A stretch of 64,000 nt of DNA, taken from contig NZ_JAAAMU010000005.1 of NCBI RefSeq assembly GCF_009909195.1, positions 248,001 to 312,000 of the forward strand, given 5' to 3'. The stretch is from Paenibacillus sacheonensis. Lineage in GTDB: Bacteria; Bacillota; Bacilli; Paenibacillales; Paenibacillaceae. Of this stretch, positions 47,858 through 57,038 are shown one piece after another. Position 1 is the stretch's first letter. Every line of letters starts with the position of its first letter. The notes under the pieces are model-generated. The model worked only from the letters and a program-made list of their open reading frames with translations. It searched no databases and was not told where the DNA came from. A program made the translations under genes and the position numbers.

Positions 47858-49603
47858 CTATTTGCTTTTGGTGGCGTACCACTCATTGACTTCTTCCGTA
47901 ATTTTGTCGCCGCCGAGCTGCTTCCAGTTCTCGACGAACTTATCGAAATCATCCGCAGGCGCCGCGCCCATGATGATTTTCGTGAAGGCTTCGATTTCCT
48001 GCTGTTTCAGGAACGCGCCTTTCTCGATCATCGTAGGCGTCGGCGATCCATAGAACTCGTTGGATAAGATGAGATTGTTGGCGTTGTAGTTCTTCAGTAC
48101 TTCGTAAGCGCCGTTCTCGCCGAAAATCGGATTCAAGTACCAGCCGGTCAGATTCGTTCCTGCCGTCGCTTCCTTCATCTGCGTGTAGTAGCCGAGGAAT
48201 TCGTCGTTCAACTTGGACGTATCGCCGGTTTTCAGCGCTTCCGTCACAAGCTCGTGCGCTTTCACGTTCGTATCCATCGTGAAGGTTTGAATCGTTGCCG
48301 AGCCGAACACTTGAATTTTCTTGCCGTTCTCCGTGACGGTATGGAACTTATCGGACTCCGCGTGCTCGCCGTAAATTTTATCGTAATAATAATTCAGCAT
48401 TTTCACGACGGCTTCTTTATGGTCGTAGCCTTTCTTGACGACGTAGTACATGCTCGGCACCGGCGTTTCAACGTACGATTTGGCCGGCTGGTCATCTGCG
48501 GATACCAATGGATATGGCATCCATTCGGACTTGTTGTCTGCTTTCTTCAAATCGTTAAGCGGCCAAGAGGCGTTCCAGAACTGACCGAACATCAGCCCTA
48601 CTTTGCCTGAAGTTACCGTCTCTGCGACCTTGTTGCCGTCTTTGACCGGGAATTCCGGATCGATCAAGCCTTGCTTGAACATTTGGTTCAAGGCGATCAA
48701 GCCATTCTTGACTTGAGGCTGAATTCCGCTGTAAGCCAGTTTGCCGGTCGCTTCGTCCTTCTGCCACATGCTGACATTCACATTGAACGGATAAGCATGA
48801 TAAGCGCTGAAGAATCCTTGCACGCCGGCGAAGCCGTCATATATATTTTTGTCGAGCGCCATGCCGAACGTATCTTTCTTGCCGTTGCCATCCGGATCGT
48901 CGTTCGTGAACGCGGTCGCGATTTTCATAACATCGTCCATCGTCTTCGGCGGGGACAGCTTCAGCTTGTCCAGCCAGTCCGTCCGCACCCAGATCATCGG
49001 CGCGCCATCGGTGCCGCCGCCTTGCGTCGTATCCGGAAGCGCCATTAGTTTGCCTTTGTATGATGCAGCATCCAGAATAATGCCGCCGTTGTAACTCATG
49101 ATGTTCTTAACGCCTTCGGAGGCGTATTGATCGTACACATCCGTCAAATCCTCGACTTGACCGGATTCGATCAACATCTGCATCTCGCGCGCCGTCACGT
49201 GCATGACATCCGGCAAGTTGCCGGAAGCGATCGTAACGCTCATCTTCTGGTCTCGCACCTCTGGCGTATTCGCCGCTACCCACAGGTTTTTGACATTGAT
49301 GCCGAGGTCGCTGGCATACGCTCTCGTCCATATGTTGTTGTCAATGCTATCGCCTGCCGGATACTCCGGTTTCTCGCCTTCGAATGCCACCGTCGTCAGT
49401 TCGATCGGCGGATCATACTTGGCCATCGGATCCGCCGGCGGAGCATCATTGGTCCCCGTCGCATTATTTCCCGCTGCCGGTGTCTGTTCGGCTGCATTTC
49501 CTTGATTGTTGTTCTTGTTGTCCGAGCAAGCAGATGTAATCACCATCATGCCAACCAGGGCAGTCAGAAGCACTGATCCTGTTTTCTTTGTTCTAGTCAA
49601 CAC
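47858..49603 (-). CDS. Extracellular solute-binding lipoprotein (family 1, LplA type)
   Basis: 581 residues. A signal sequence (TRTKKTGSVLLTALVGMMVITSAC) ends in a cysteine in a near-lipobox context, then a low-complexity, Asn-rich linker. The remainder is a cluster-F-type binding protein for oligosaccharides (WVRTDWLDKLKLSPPKTMDDVMKIATAFTNDDPDGNG is a family hallmark). The GTG at 49603 has AGGGGG upstream; an earlier ATG at 49639 does not fit. It should deliver the sugar to the two permeases encoded downstream. Confidence 0.93.
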   Translation of the reverse strand: MLTRTKKTGSVLLTALVGMMVITSACSDNKNNNQGNAAEQTPAAGNNATGTNDAPPADPMAKYDPPIELTTVAFEGEKPEYPAGDSIDNNIWTRAYASDLGINVKNLWVAANTPEVRDQKMSVTIASGNLPDVMHVTAREMQMLIESGQVEDLTDVYDQYASEGVKNIMSYNGGIILDAASYKGKLMALPDTTQGGGTDGAPMIWVRTDWLDKLKLSPPKTMDDVMKIATAFTNDDPDGNGKKDTFGMALDKNIYDGFAGVQGFFSAYHAYPFNVNVSMWQKDEATGKLAYSGIQPQVKNGLIALNQMFKQGLIDPEFPVKDGNKVAETVTSGKVGLMFGQFWNASWPLNDLKKADNKSEWMPYPLVSADDQPAKSYVETPVPSMYYVVKKGYDHKEAVVKMLNYYYDKIYGEHAESDKFHTVTENGKKIQVFGSATIQTFTMDTNVKAHELVTEALKTGDTSKLNDEFLGYYTQMKEATAGTNLTGWYLNPIFGENGAYEVLKNYNANNLILSNEFYGSPTPTMIEKGAFLKQQEIEAFTKIIMGAAPADDFDKFVENWKQLGGDKITEEVNEWYATKSK

Positions 49604-49795
49604 GTTTTCCCCCTGTCGGTATGAATTGCTCTTGCACATCTCTTATTATGGGGAACAGCGACGCAAAGAAACAGATTCACAATTGCACATTCGTTGACTT
49701 CTGATGACTTTTTGTCTTTTCATGTCGAATCATAATCCATTCCAGCTTAGCTGCACGTAAGGCATACTTGCTCGGCTCTGCTCGATCGTCGCGGC

Positions 49796-51562
49796 CTAGA
49801 CAGCGCTGCGGCTTATATGAACCGTGACCTGAAGTCCGCCAAGCTCGCTGCGCTTGAGCTCGATCCCGCTTCCGTTCCCATAAAATAATTGGATGCGCCG
49901 ATGGACGTTGATCAGTCCGGTAGTCTCCAGCGCATCGCCCCGATACCGCAGCTTATTCCGCAGCTCTTCGATAACCTCTTCCGACAGCTCTTGGCCATTA
50001 TCCTCCACGATGATTTGATGGAAGAGCTCCGTCGACTTCAACGTGACGTTGATCTTGCCTGCACTCAACATGTTCTCGAGGCCGTGATTATACGCATTTT
50101 CTAGAATCGGCTGAAGGAACAATTGCGGTACCTTCAGTTCTGCCATTTCAGCCGGGAACTCATTGAAGGAAACCGCAATCCGTTCGGAGAACCGGATCCC
50201 CTGAATATCCGTATAGGCTCTGGAGTGCTGAAGCTCCATCTCGATGGACACCGATTCGGCTCCGGTACGGGTAATGTATTGAAAATAGTTGCCTAAATAC
50301 TCGCAGAACAAAATGACCTTGTCGATATCATGAATCTTGGCAAGCCGATACAGCGTGAAATACGTGTTGTACAGAAAATGAGGATTGATCTGCGACTGCA
50401 GCTGCTTCAATTCCGAGCTCTGCGAACGGATTCGCTGCTCGTACACCTGATGAATCAACACATTCAGCTGATCCACCATGGAATTGAACTGGGTATACAG
50501 ATAAGAGAACTCATCGGCTCTGCGGGTAACCGGCATCTTCTCCAGCACGCCGTTCTCGACCTTGCGCAGCGAACGTACAAGCTGGCTCATCGGACGATGG
50601 ATCTGCCGATAGATCCAAGCAGAGAAGAAGAGAATGACGAATACCGACAAAATCGAGATAATCCAGAACCAGTTCCCATACACGGACAGCTGACCAAGAA
50701 CCTCTTCCTCCGGAACGTAAACAGCTAAAGTCATGTCCGAGCCCGGGACATACTGGTGCACCACAATGTAATCGGTCTTGTTATACCGATAAGGGTATAC
50801 GCCCGAGAGCGTGTGACCGTTATGCTTCGTGCGCAAGGAAGCTTGAATCGCATCAACCAGCTGACTGTCCTGCTCGCTCGTTACGGACCAGCTCTGTTCG
50901 TCGTTCCATAACACATAGCCCCCGTTGCCGTATTTCGTAAATTGCGACAGCTCCTGCTTCAGCGTATCCACGCCGAGCTCGATGCTGAGCGCATAAGAAG
51001 GGTCCAGGTCGTAGAGGGCGAGCGAAGGATAAGGCAGCACGATGAACAATCTCCCCTGCCACTCCACAACCTTGGATGCGCTGCTTCTTGCAGCTTTCAT
51101 AACCATGTCGTACTCTTCGGCGGGCAATGTCGATACGTTGCCAAGCGTGGAAATATCGCGGTCAAGGATCGGTATGTATGCGCTAACATTTCGAATCAAC
51201 GTGCTGGAGTCTTGAATCATTCCCAGCTTCTCCTCGATATACAGCATGCGCTGCGACATCTCGTAAGGTTTGATCATGGTACCGCCGAAGCTGATGTTCA
51301 TCAAATCCTTGTCCAAAATAAACTCCTGCTGATGCTTGCTCATCGACGCAAGCTCGTTCGCGAACGTCTCCATGAAATTTTGAACGCCGACTTCCAGCTG
51401 CTTGGACAGCTCGCCCTTAACGCTCTTCATCCCCTTCTGATTAATGACGAGACTCATCGTGCAGATCGGAACGATAACAAGCAAGAAGACGAATACGATC
51501 TTAGAATAAATGGATAGCTTCAACCGCCGTTCCTGTTTCAATGGTGCCCCTCCGTTTGTCAT
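49796..51562 (-). CDS. Sensor histidine kinase of YesM type
   Basis: 588 residues. Two membrane segments (about 18-38 and 295-320) flank a large extracellular sensor. HAMP follows (about 315-370), then a His_kinase domain with QSQINPHFLYNTYFTL, where the histidine is phosphorylated, and an ATPase domain with LQPILENAYNHGLE. The gene starts 2 nt after the yesN-type stop codon, so the two are co-translated. It likely senses the glycan or its binding protein. Confidence 0.94.
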   Translation of the reverse strand: MTNGGAPLKQERRLKLSIYSKIVFVFLLVIVPICTMSLVINQKGMKSVKGELSKQLEVGVQNFMETFANELASMSKHQQEFILDKDLMNISFGGTMIKPYEMSQRMLYIEEKLGMIQDSSTLIRNVSAYIPILDRDISTLGNVSTLPAEEYDMVMKAARSSASKVVEWQGRLFIVLPYPSLALYDLDPSYALSIELGVDTLKQELSQFTKYGNGGYVLWNDEQSWSVTSEQDSQLVDAIQASLRTKHNGHTLSGVYPYRYNKTDYIVVHQYVPGSDMTLAVYVPEEEVLGQLSVYGNWFWIISILSVFVILFFSAWIYRQIHRPMSQLVRSLRKVENGVLEKMPVTRRADEFSYLYTQFNSMVDQLNVLIHQVYEQRIRSQSSELKQLQSQINPHFLYNTYFTLYRLAKIHDIDKVILFCEYLGNYFQYITRTGAESVSIEMELQHSRAYTDIQGIRFSERIAVSFNEFPAEMAELKVPQLFLQPILENAYNHGLENMLSAGKINVTLKSTELFHQIIVEDNGQELSEEVIEELRNKLRYRGDALETTGLINVHRRIQLFYGNGSGIELKRSELGGLQVTVHISRSAV

Positions 51563-51564
51563 GC

Positions 51565-53205
51565 TTATCGCTCCCGGTATTCGATCGGTGTCATTTTCGC
51601 GACCCGTTTGAAAAATCTAGTGAAATACGCAGGCGATTCAAAGCCGATTTCCTGCGCGATTTCGTTCACTTTCAAGTTCGTCCCGCGCAGCAGCTCCTTC
51701 GCTTTCTCCATGCGGACGTGGATGACGTAGTCAGTAAGCGTGATGCCCGACAGCTTCTTGTATAAACGAGACAAATAGTACGGGTTCAAATAAACGATCT
51801 CCGCCATCCGGGTAAGCGATAAATCCTCGGCAATATGCGCGTGGACATAGGTTTCGATCGTTTGGATAACATCCCGGTACGGCGAGAACTCGGATTGGTT
51901 GCGCAGCAGGAAATAATGCGCGGCAATCTGCAGGAAGTAATCCGCTACGCCCTTCCAGTCCGCGAACGATTTCAATTCCACGCATTTGCCGAGATCGATC
52001 CGGCGTCCTATCGAGTGCGTCAATCCTGAGCGGTTCATGCAGGTCATGAACATGGAGGACAACGCCAGAAATATCTCCTGAACCGTGAACGTATGACGCT
52101 CGTTCCAATCCGGCAGCTTGTCCAGGAACGCAGCCATATGCTGCCGGAATGCTTCTTCGGAGCCGCTCTCGAGATACGATTCCAGTTTTTTCAGATCCGG
52201 TCCGAAATACTGACTTCTGTTTGGGCCCTCGTCATCATTTTCTTGTTCGATGGTCGAAGGGGAAGGTCCGAATTCATGCAGCATCATCTCTCTGCCCATT
52301 CCGATGCCATAGCTGATCTGCCATTTCATGCGATAATACGCTTCGGGCAGCTTGTTCCAATCCGTTTCCTTCGAGCCGATCAGAAAGGATACGCTAAGCT
52401 TCAACAGTTGATCCGCTTGCTTCTGCGTCATCTCTAAGCTCCCGTAGACGAAACGTTCCATGCTATCGTCATCCGCGGGATCGCGGGATTGCAGCAGCCA
52501 TACCCACTGATCGCTTTCGTATTTGACTTGCACGACATGCAGCCGCGCGCGCAAATATTCCTCCGCGATATTGTCAATCGCGAAGAGCAGCAATTCCTTG
52601 TCCGCGAGCGACATCCCGGTGCGCCACTGGTCGACCTTGCCCGTGACAAGCAGCACCGGTTGGCCCTGCCGCAGCGGAATTTGCATTTCCGCCAGCTGCT
52701 CCTCCCGAATCTCGGCGGCCGTTCGCGCGCCTTCCAGCCATTCCATCAAGAACGCTTTACGCAGCATAGGCAGCGCAAGGCTCATGCTGTCCTTTGCCTT
52801 CACGATCAACTCGTTGAGCTGCCACTCTTCTTTCAGCGCCAGACACGCCTTCTCCACGGCTTGCACGATCTTGGCATCGCCTTCGGTCTTGAGGACGTAT
52901 TCGATGCTGCCCGAACGAACGGCTTCCTGAATATATTTGAACTCATTGTATCCGGTCAGCATAATCACTTTGCAGTGCGCCCAAATCGATTTGGCCTGTC
53001 TCAGCACTTCAAGCCCGGATATGCCCGGCATATGTATATCCGTAAGCAGAATATCGATCTGTGTCGTATGGAGCCGCTTAATCGCCTCGTCGCCGGAATA
53101 GGCGCGGTACAATTCCAATTCCATGGATTCCGTATACTCGCTGAACATTTCAAATAGACCGTCCACGATGATCGTCTCATCGTCGGTAATCAACAACCGG
53201 TACAT
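51565..53205 (-). CDS. Response regulator of YesN type (receiver plus AraC HTH)
   Basis: 546 residues. The receiver domain has D8-D9 and the phosphorylated D56 (DILLTDIHMPG), with K at about 105. A long middle region (130-430) of the type found in YesN proteins leads to two AraC helix-turn-helix units (LTRMAEIVYLNPYYLSRLYKKLSGITL and VNEIAQEIGFESPAYFTRFFKRVAKMTP). It should activate the sugar-uptake and glycosidase genes downstream. GGAGG precedes the ATG. Confidence 0.95.
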   Translation of the reverse strand: MYRLLITDDETIIVDGLFEMFSEYTESMELELYRAYSGDEAIKRLHTTQIDILLTDIHMPGISGLEVLRQAKSIWAHCKVIMLTGYNEFKYIQEAVRSGSIEYVLKTEGDAKIVQAVEKACLALKEEWQLNELIVKAKDSMSLALPMLRKAFLMEWLEGARTAAEIREEQLAEMQIPLRQGQPVLLVTGKVDQWRTGMSLADKELLLFAIDNIAEEYLRARLHVVQVKYESDQWVWLLQSRDPADDDSMERFVYGSLEMTQKQADQLLKLSVSFLIGSKETDWNKLPEAYYRMKWQISYGIGMGREMMLHEFGPSPSTIEQENDDEGPNRSQYFGPDLKKLESYLESGSEEAFRQHMAAFLDKLPDWNERHTFTVQEIFLALSSMFMTCMNRSGLTHSIGRRIDLGKCVELKSFADWKGVADYFLQIAAHYFLLRNQSEFSPYRDVIQTIETYVHAHIAEDLSLTRMAEIVYLNPYYLSRLYKKLSGITLTDYVIHVRMEKAKELLRGTNLKVNEIAQEIGFESPAYFTRFFKRVAKMTPIEYRER

Positions 53206-53283
53206 CCTCTCATTCCTCCAGTAGGTTTACGCCAAGAAATATTTCTTATCTTAAACCAGTTGAACCGCAATAGCCAGCACGAC

Positions 53284-53320
53284 GAAAAAACGCAGCATGC
53301 GAATAATCGCGTGCTGCGTT
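53284..53320 (-). terminator. Terminator of prkA
   Basis: Stem AACGCAGCA/TGCTGCGTT (53289-53297 with 53312-53320), extended by GCG/CGC. On the minus strand it is followed by T6. It lies beyond the structured repeat, so the repeat is inside the prkA transcript. Confidence 0.85.
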
Positions 53321-53356
53321 GCATGTTGGAAGGCCCGTTTTGTTCGGATTTGCGGC

Positions 53357-53421
53357 GAAAAGTGACCGGAGATCGGAATGGACCGTTTGGAAACCCATTC
53401 CGACCGCAGGTCATGCTTTTC
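53357..53421 (-). repeat. Structured repeat element, copy 1 (3' UTR of prkA)
   Basis: A 65-nt near-complete hairpin 9 nt after the prkA stop. Arms on the plus strand: GAAAAG-T-GACC-GGA-GATC-GGAATGG and CCATTCC-GACC-GCA-GGTC-A-TG-CTTTTC. The stem has a central GGA/GCA mismatch and a two-base bulge. It closely matches a second copy at 60624-60765. Each arm also contains a GACC-N3-GGTC-like unit of its own. Confidence 0.8.
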
Positions 53422-53430
53422 ACTACGCGA

Positions 53431-55329
53431 TTAGCGATTCAACAGGCTGCCGACATAACGAAGCAGTTCGTTGGCGCAGACCGGGCAATAGCCATGCTCG
53501 TCGATCAGGCGTTTGGACACCTCGTTAATCCGCTTCAATTGCTTCTCGTCCGGCGTTTTGGTGGACGTCGTGATTTTGACGATATCCTTCAAATCCGTGA
53601 ACAGCTTCTTCTCGATGGCTTCGCGCAGCCGCTCGTGGCTGTAGTAATCGAACTTCTTGCCTTTGCGCGAGTAGGACGAGATCCGAATCAGGATTTCTTC
53701 CCGGAACGCCTTCTTCGCATTCTCGGACACGCCGATCTGCTCCTCGATGGAACGCATGAGCCGTTCGTCCGGATCCATCTCTTCGCCCGTGAGCGGATCC
53801 TTGATTTTGGCCCAGTTGCAGTAGGACTCGATGTTGTCGAGGTAGTTCTCGAACAGCGTCCTCGCCGACTCTTCGAAGGAGTAGACGAAGGCCTTCTGGA
53901 TCTCCTTCTTCGCCAAGCCGTCGTATTCTTTTCTCGCGACGGAGATGAAGTTTAAATATCGTTCGCGTTCTTCCTTGGTGATGGAAGGATGCTGATCCAG
54001 GCCGTCCTTAAGCGCGCGCAGCACGTCGAGCGCATTGATGCACTGCAGGTCCTGCTTGATTAAGGCGCTGGATATCCGGTTGATGACATAACGCGGATCG
54101 ATCCCCGACATGCCCTCTTCGATGTACTCGCTTTGCATTTCCTTCAGGTCGGCTTCCTTGTAGCCTTCCACTTCCTCGCCGTCGTACATGCGCATTTTCT
54201 TCACGAGATCCATGCCCTGCTTCTTCGTTTCCTTGAGCCGGGTCAGGATGGAGAAGATGGCTGCCGAGCGCAGGGAATGCGGCGCGATATGGATATGCTT
54301 CATGTCGCTCTGACCGATCAGCTTATTGTAGATTTTCTCTTCCTCGGATACTTTCAGGTTATACGGAATCGGCATGACGATCATCCGTGATTGAAGCGCT
54401 TCGTTCTTCTTGTTCGCAATGAACGATTTGTACTCCGTCTCGTTCGTATGCGCAATGATGAGCTCATCCGCCGATATGAGCGCGAACCGGCCCGCCTTGA
54501 AATTACCCTCCTGCGTCAGCGACAGCAAATTCCATAAGAACTTCTCGTCGCACTTCAGCATTTCCTGGAACTCCATCAGACCCCGGTTCGCTTTGTTGAG
54601 CTCCCCGTCGAAGCGGTAAGCCCGCGGATCCGACTCGGAACCGAATTCCGTAATGGTCGAGAAATCGATGCTGCCCGTCAGATCGGCGATATCCTGCGAC
54701 TTCGGATCGGAAGGACTGAACGTCCCGATGCCCACGCGGTTCTCCTCCGATACGAGCACCCGTTCCACCTGTACGTTCTCGATCTCGCCGCCGAACTCCG
54801 TCTTCAACCGCATTTGGCAGGAAGGACATAGATTGCCTTCGATGCGGACGCCGAGCTCGCGTTCCGCTTCCGCCCGGAGCTCATTCGGAATCAGATGAAG
54901 CGGTTCTTCGTGCATCGGGCAGCCTTTAATGGCATAGATTGAACCTTTGTGCGTACGCGAGAACTGTTCCAGTCCTCGTTTGAGCATGGTAACGATCGTG
55001 GACTTCCCGCCGCTGACGGGACCCATGAGCAGCAAGATCCGTTTTCTCACATCGAGCCGACGGGCCGATGAATGAAAGTATTCCTCTACCAGTTTCTCAA
55101 CGGCACGATCCAAGCCGAATATTTCTTGTTCGAAAAACTTGTATTTCTTCGTTCCGCTACTGTCTTCAACCACCCCAAACGACTCAATCATGTCATAGAC
55201 ACGAGCATGCGCAGTCATGGCTGGAGTTGGATCCTGTTTCAGCAGCTCGATGTAATCCTTGAAAGAGCCCTGCCAAGCCAGCTTCTCGCTTTCCGCCTTG
55301 TACTCCGAAATCCGTTTCAAAATATCCAT
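53431..55329 (-). CDS. prkA: Serine protein kinase PrkA
   Basis: 632 residues, as in B. subtilis (631). The N-terminal AAA part has the Walker A GPVSGGKSTI; a zinc-like CxxC pair (NLCPSCQMRL) follows, then the PrkA C-terminal domain and a CPVCANELL block near the end. PrkA is linked to sporulation in Bacillus and may also act as an ATP-dependent protease. The ATG at 55329 is fixed by GAGGAGG upstream. Its usual partners yhbH and spoVR are elsewhere in the window. I could not see a convincing sigma-E promoter ahead of it. Confidence 0.96.
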   Translation of the reverse strand: MDILKRISEYKAESEKLAWQGSFKDYIELLKQDPTPAMTAHARVYDMIESFGVVEDSSGTKKYKFFEQEIFGLDRAVEKLVEEYFHSSARRLDVRKRILLLMGPVSGGKSTIVTMLKRGLEQFSRTHKGSIYAIKGCPMHEEPLHLIPNELRAEAERELGVRIEGNLCPSCQMRLKTEFGGEIENVQVERVLVSEENRVGIGTFSPSDPKSQDIADLTGSIDFSTITEFGSESDPRAYRFDGELNKANRGLMEFQEMLKCDEKFLWNLLSLTQEGNFKAGRFALISADELIIAHTNETEYKSFIANKKNEALQSRMIVMPIPYNLKVSEEEKIYNKLIGQSDMKHIHIAPHSLRSAAIFSILTRLKETKKQGMDLVKKMRMYDGEEVEGYKEADLKEMQSEYIEEGMSGIDPRYVINRISSALIKQDLQCINALDVLRALKDGLDQHPSITKEERERYLNFISVARKEYDGLAKKEIQKAFVYSFEESARTLFENYLDNIESYCNWAKIKDPLTGEEMDPDERLMRSIEEQIGVSENAKKAFREEILIRISSYSRKGKKFDYYSHERLREAIEKKLFTDLKDIVKITTSTKTPDEKQLKRINEVSKRLIDEHGYCPVCANELLRYVGSLLNR

Positions 55330-55781
55330 GCCGTACCTCCTCTCGTCCATCCCGGTGTTCCTAGCTGCCTCTGCCATGCGGGTCGTGGGCGGCATTCGAA
55401 CGTTTTCCCACCATCTAAAGCTGCCCGGCATTTTTTATTGAAGTAATACAATCCTATGCGCTTTCGTAAAGGAAGTTGCCCAATAATTTAAACAAGTTTT
55501 CAACAAAAACCGCCTTCGTTAAGCGGTTCTTTTACAAAATCGAAACGCGCTTCGCGGAAGCGAACAGGCATCGCGCCGCCGTCCGATCGCTTGGAAAGCC
55601 CGCTGCGCCAACGCTTTTCCACCTCTGCGCCGAAATGTCGAAGCAGAAGAAAAATCGACTTTTTCCGTGCTCGGAGTCCGAAGAAATCTATGACAGCCGA
55701 TGTCATTCCCAAATATAGCTGAGGGCCGGGCTTGAATATGTTATAATCGCCAAAGAATCTCCGTTGAAGGGAGGGCGGGAA
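55330..55781. other. Intergenic stretch between prkA and the DUF2161 gene
   Basis: About 450 nt without a gene that I accept. It contains an extended -10 (TGTTATAAT, 55739-55747) about 34 nt ahead of the DUF2161 start, and a small inverted repeat AACCGC/GCGGTT at 55508-55528. An AT-rich tract lies near 55430-55500 on the prkA side; the best -35/-10 pair there is weak. Confidence 0.5.
55739..55747 (+). promoter_or_regulatory. Extended -10 promoter of the DUF2161 gene
   Basis: TGTTATAAT has the TGN extension and a consensus -10. No recognisable -35 is needed in that case. Confidence 0.55.
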
Positions 55782-56546
55782 TTGGCCGTCCAACACGAGA
55801 CCGAGCTGTACAAGCCGATCAAAACGTACTTCCAAGCGCAGGGCTATGAAGTCAAGAGCGAGATCATGCACTGCGACTTGGTCGCGATTCATCCCGATAC
55901 GGGAGATACGCTGCTAGTTGAAATGAAGAAAACGTTCAACCTCGCCCTGCTCCTGCAAGGCGTGGAACGACTGCGTCTGAACGGCAGCGTCATTCTGGCC
56001 GTCGAGCGCAATCGGAAGAAGGCCGGCGCCCACAACCAACGCTTCGGGGACTTGACCGAGCTGTGCCGCATGCTGGGCCTTGGTCTTATGACCGTCACCT
56101 TCTTCAAAACGAAGCCGCCTGTACTGGAGATGCTTTGCCAGCCCGGAGACCCGCCGGTCCGAGGACAGCGGCGCGCCCGGCAGGCGAGGCTGCTGACCGA
56201 ATTCCGCGAACGAAGCGGCGACTACAATACGGGCGGCAGTTCCGGCCGCAAACTTGTAACCGCTTATCGGGAGAAAGCCCTGCGCATCGCTTGGGCGCTC
56301 GTGGAGCACGGCAGCCTGTCGCCCCGAGAAGCCGCAGTGCTCACCGAAATTCCGCGGGCTGCGCATTTTATGCAGAAGGATTACTACGGCTGGTTTCAAC
56401 GCGTGGCCAGAGGTTTGTACAGCGTGAAGCCCGAAGGCGCGAAGGCCGTGGAGCAGCACGCGGACATCTTAACCGCCTGGCACCAGAAACGAGCGGCCGC
56501 ACAGACCGTCGCCGAAGCCGAACTCATCTATAAAGGAGATCATTAG
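55782..56546 (+). CDS. DUF2161 family protein, PD-(D/E)XK nuclease-like
   Basis: 254 residues. The N-terminal half has the restriction-endonuclease-like pattern: ETELYKPIKTYFQAQGYEVKSEI, then D in CDLVAIHPD, then LLVEMKK (the E-x-K pair), then the glutamine-bearing region. A helical C-terminal half (SLSPREAAVLTEIPRAAHFM...YYGWFQRVARGLY) looks like a winged helix. The family is COG5482, of unknown function. The TTG at 55782 with AGGGAGGG upstream is the likely start. The Rieske gene follows 3 nt later. Confidence 0.85.
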   Translation: MAVQHETELYKPIKTYFQAQGYEVKSEIMHCDLVAIHPDTGDTLLVEMKKTFNLALLLQGVERLRLNGSVILAVERNRKKAGAHNQRFGDLTELCRMLGLGLMTVTFFKTKPPVLEMLCQPGDPPVRGQRRARQARLLTEFRERSGDYNTGGSSGRKLVTAYREKALRIAWALVEHGSLSPREAAVLTEIPRAAHFMQKDYYGWFQRVARGLYSVKPEGAKAVEQHADILTAWHQKRAAAQTVAEAELIYKGDH

Positions 56547-56549
56547 ACC

Positions 56550-56870
56550 ATGAGCGAACAACAACCCGTCAAAATCATCGGCAGCGTAAACGATTTCGCG
56601 GCTTTCCCCGCTGCCGTCAATGTGGACAATAACCCGTTTTTCATTGTGGAAGCCCCGCGTAAAGACGACGAGCCGCAGCGGTACAATTTAATATCGGCGA
56701 TTTGCCCGCATGCGGGAGGCATGGTCCGTCCCCACCTGAACGAGCTGATCTGTCCGCTGCATTATTGGTGCTTCGATCTCGCTACCGGCGAGTCGACGAA
56801 CATTCCCGGCGAGCAGCTCGAATGCGCCCCGCTGGAAATCCGCGACGGACAGTTTACGCTCAAAGTCTAA
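56550..56870 (+). CDS. Rieske [2Fe-2S] protein
   Basis: 106 residues: a stand-alone Rieske domain. The two cluster motifs are CPHAGG (C-x-H) and CPLHYWCFDLATG (C-x-x-H). The ferredoxin-type spacing fits small soluble Rieske proteins that pass electrons to an oxygenase or act in redox sensing. AAAGGAG precedes the ATG. It forms a two-gene unit with the DUF2161 gene; the partner enzyme is not in the window. Confidence 0.93.
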   Translation: MSEQQPVKIIGSVNDFAAFPAAVNVDNNPFFIVEAPRKDDEPQRYNLISAICPHAGGMVRPHLNELICPLHYWCFDLATGESTNIPGEQLECAPLEIRDGQFTLKV

Positions 56871-56943
56871 TCGGCCAGGCGGCTTGCCATGCGAGGACAA
56901 TCAAACCGGCATGCAGGACGGCGAATAATAAACGCAGGACGAA

Positions 56944-56979
56944 GAAGACCGGAACCCGACGAATCGGATTCCGGTCTTC
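56944..56979. terminator. Terminator between Rieske and aminotransferase-like genes
   Basis: 16-bp stem with two mismatches (56944-56959 with 56964-56979; outer arm GAAGACCGGAA), loop CGAA-type, followed by TTGC. It faces both convergent genes. Confidence 0.75.
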
Positions 56980-57038
56980 TTGCGGTTGCGTGTCTAACTG
57001 TTGATTGTCTGTCCGTTGATTGTCTGTCTGCCCCCGGA

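Noticed and set aside
55445-55470. A sigma-E promoter for prkA
   Set aside because: CATAGGAT on the minus strand is 6/8, but no -35 match lies at the right distance.
55500-55892. A 130-codon minus-strand frame between prkA and the DUF2161 gene
   Set aside because: It overlaps the start of the DUF2161 gene antisense, has no good ribosome site, and its text has no recognisable pattern.
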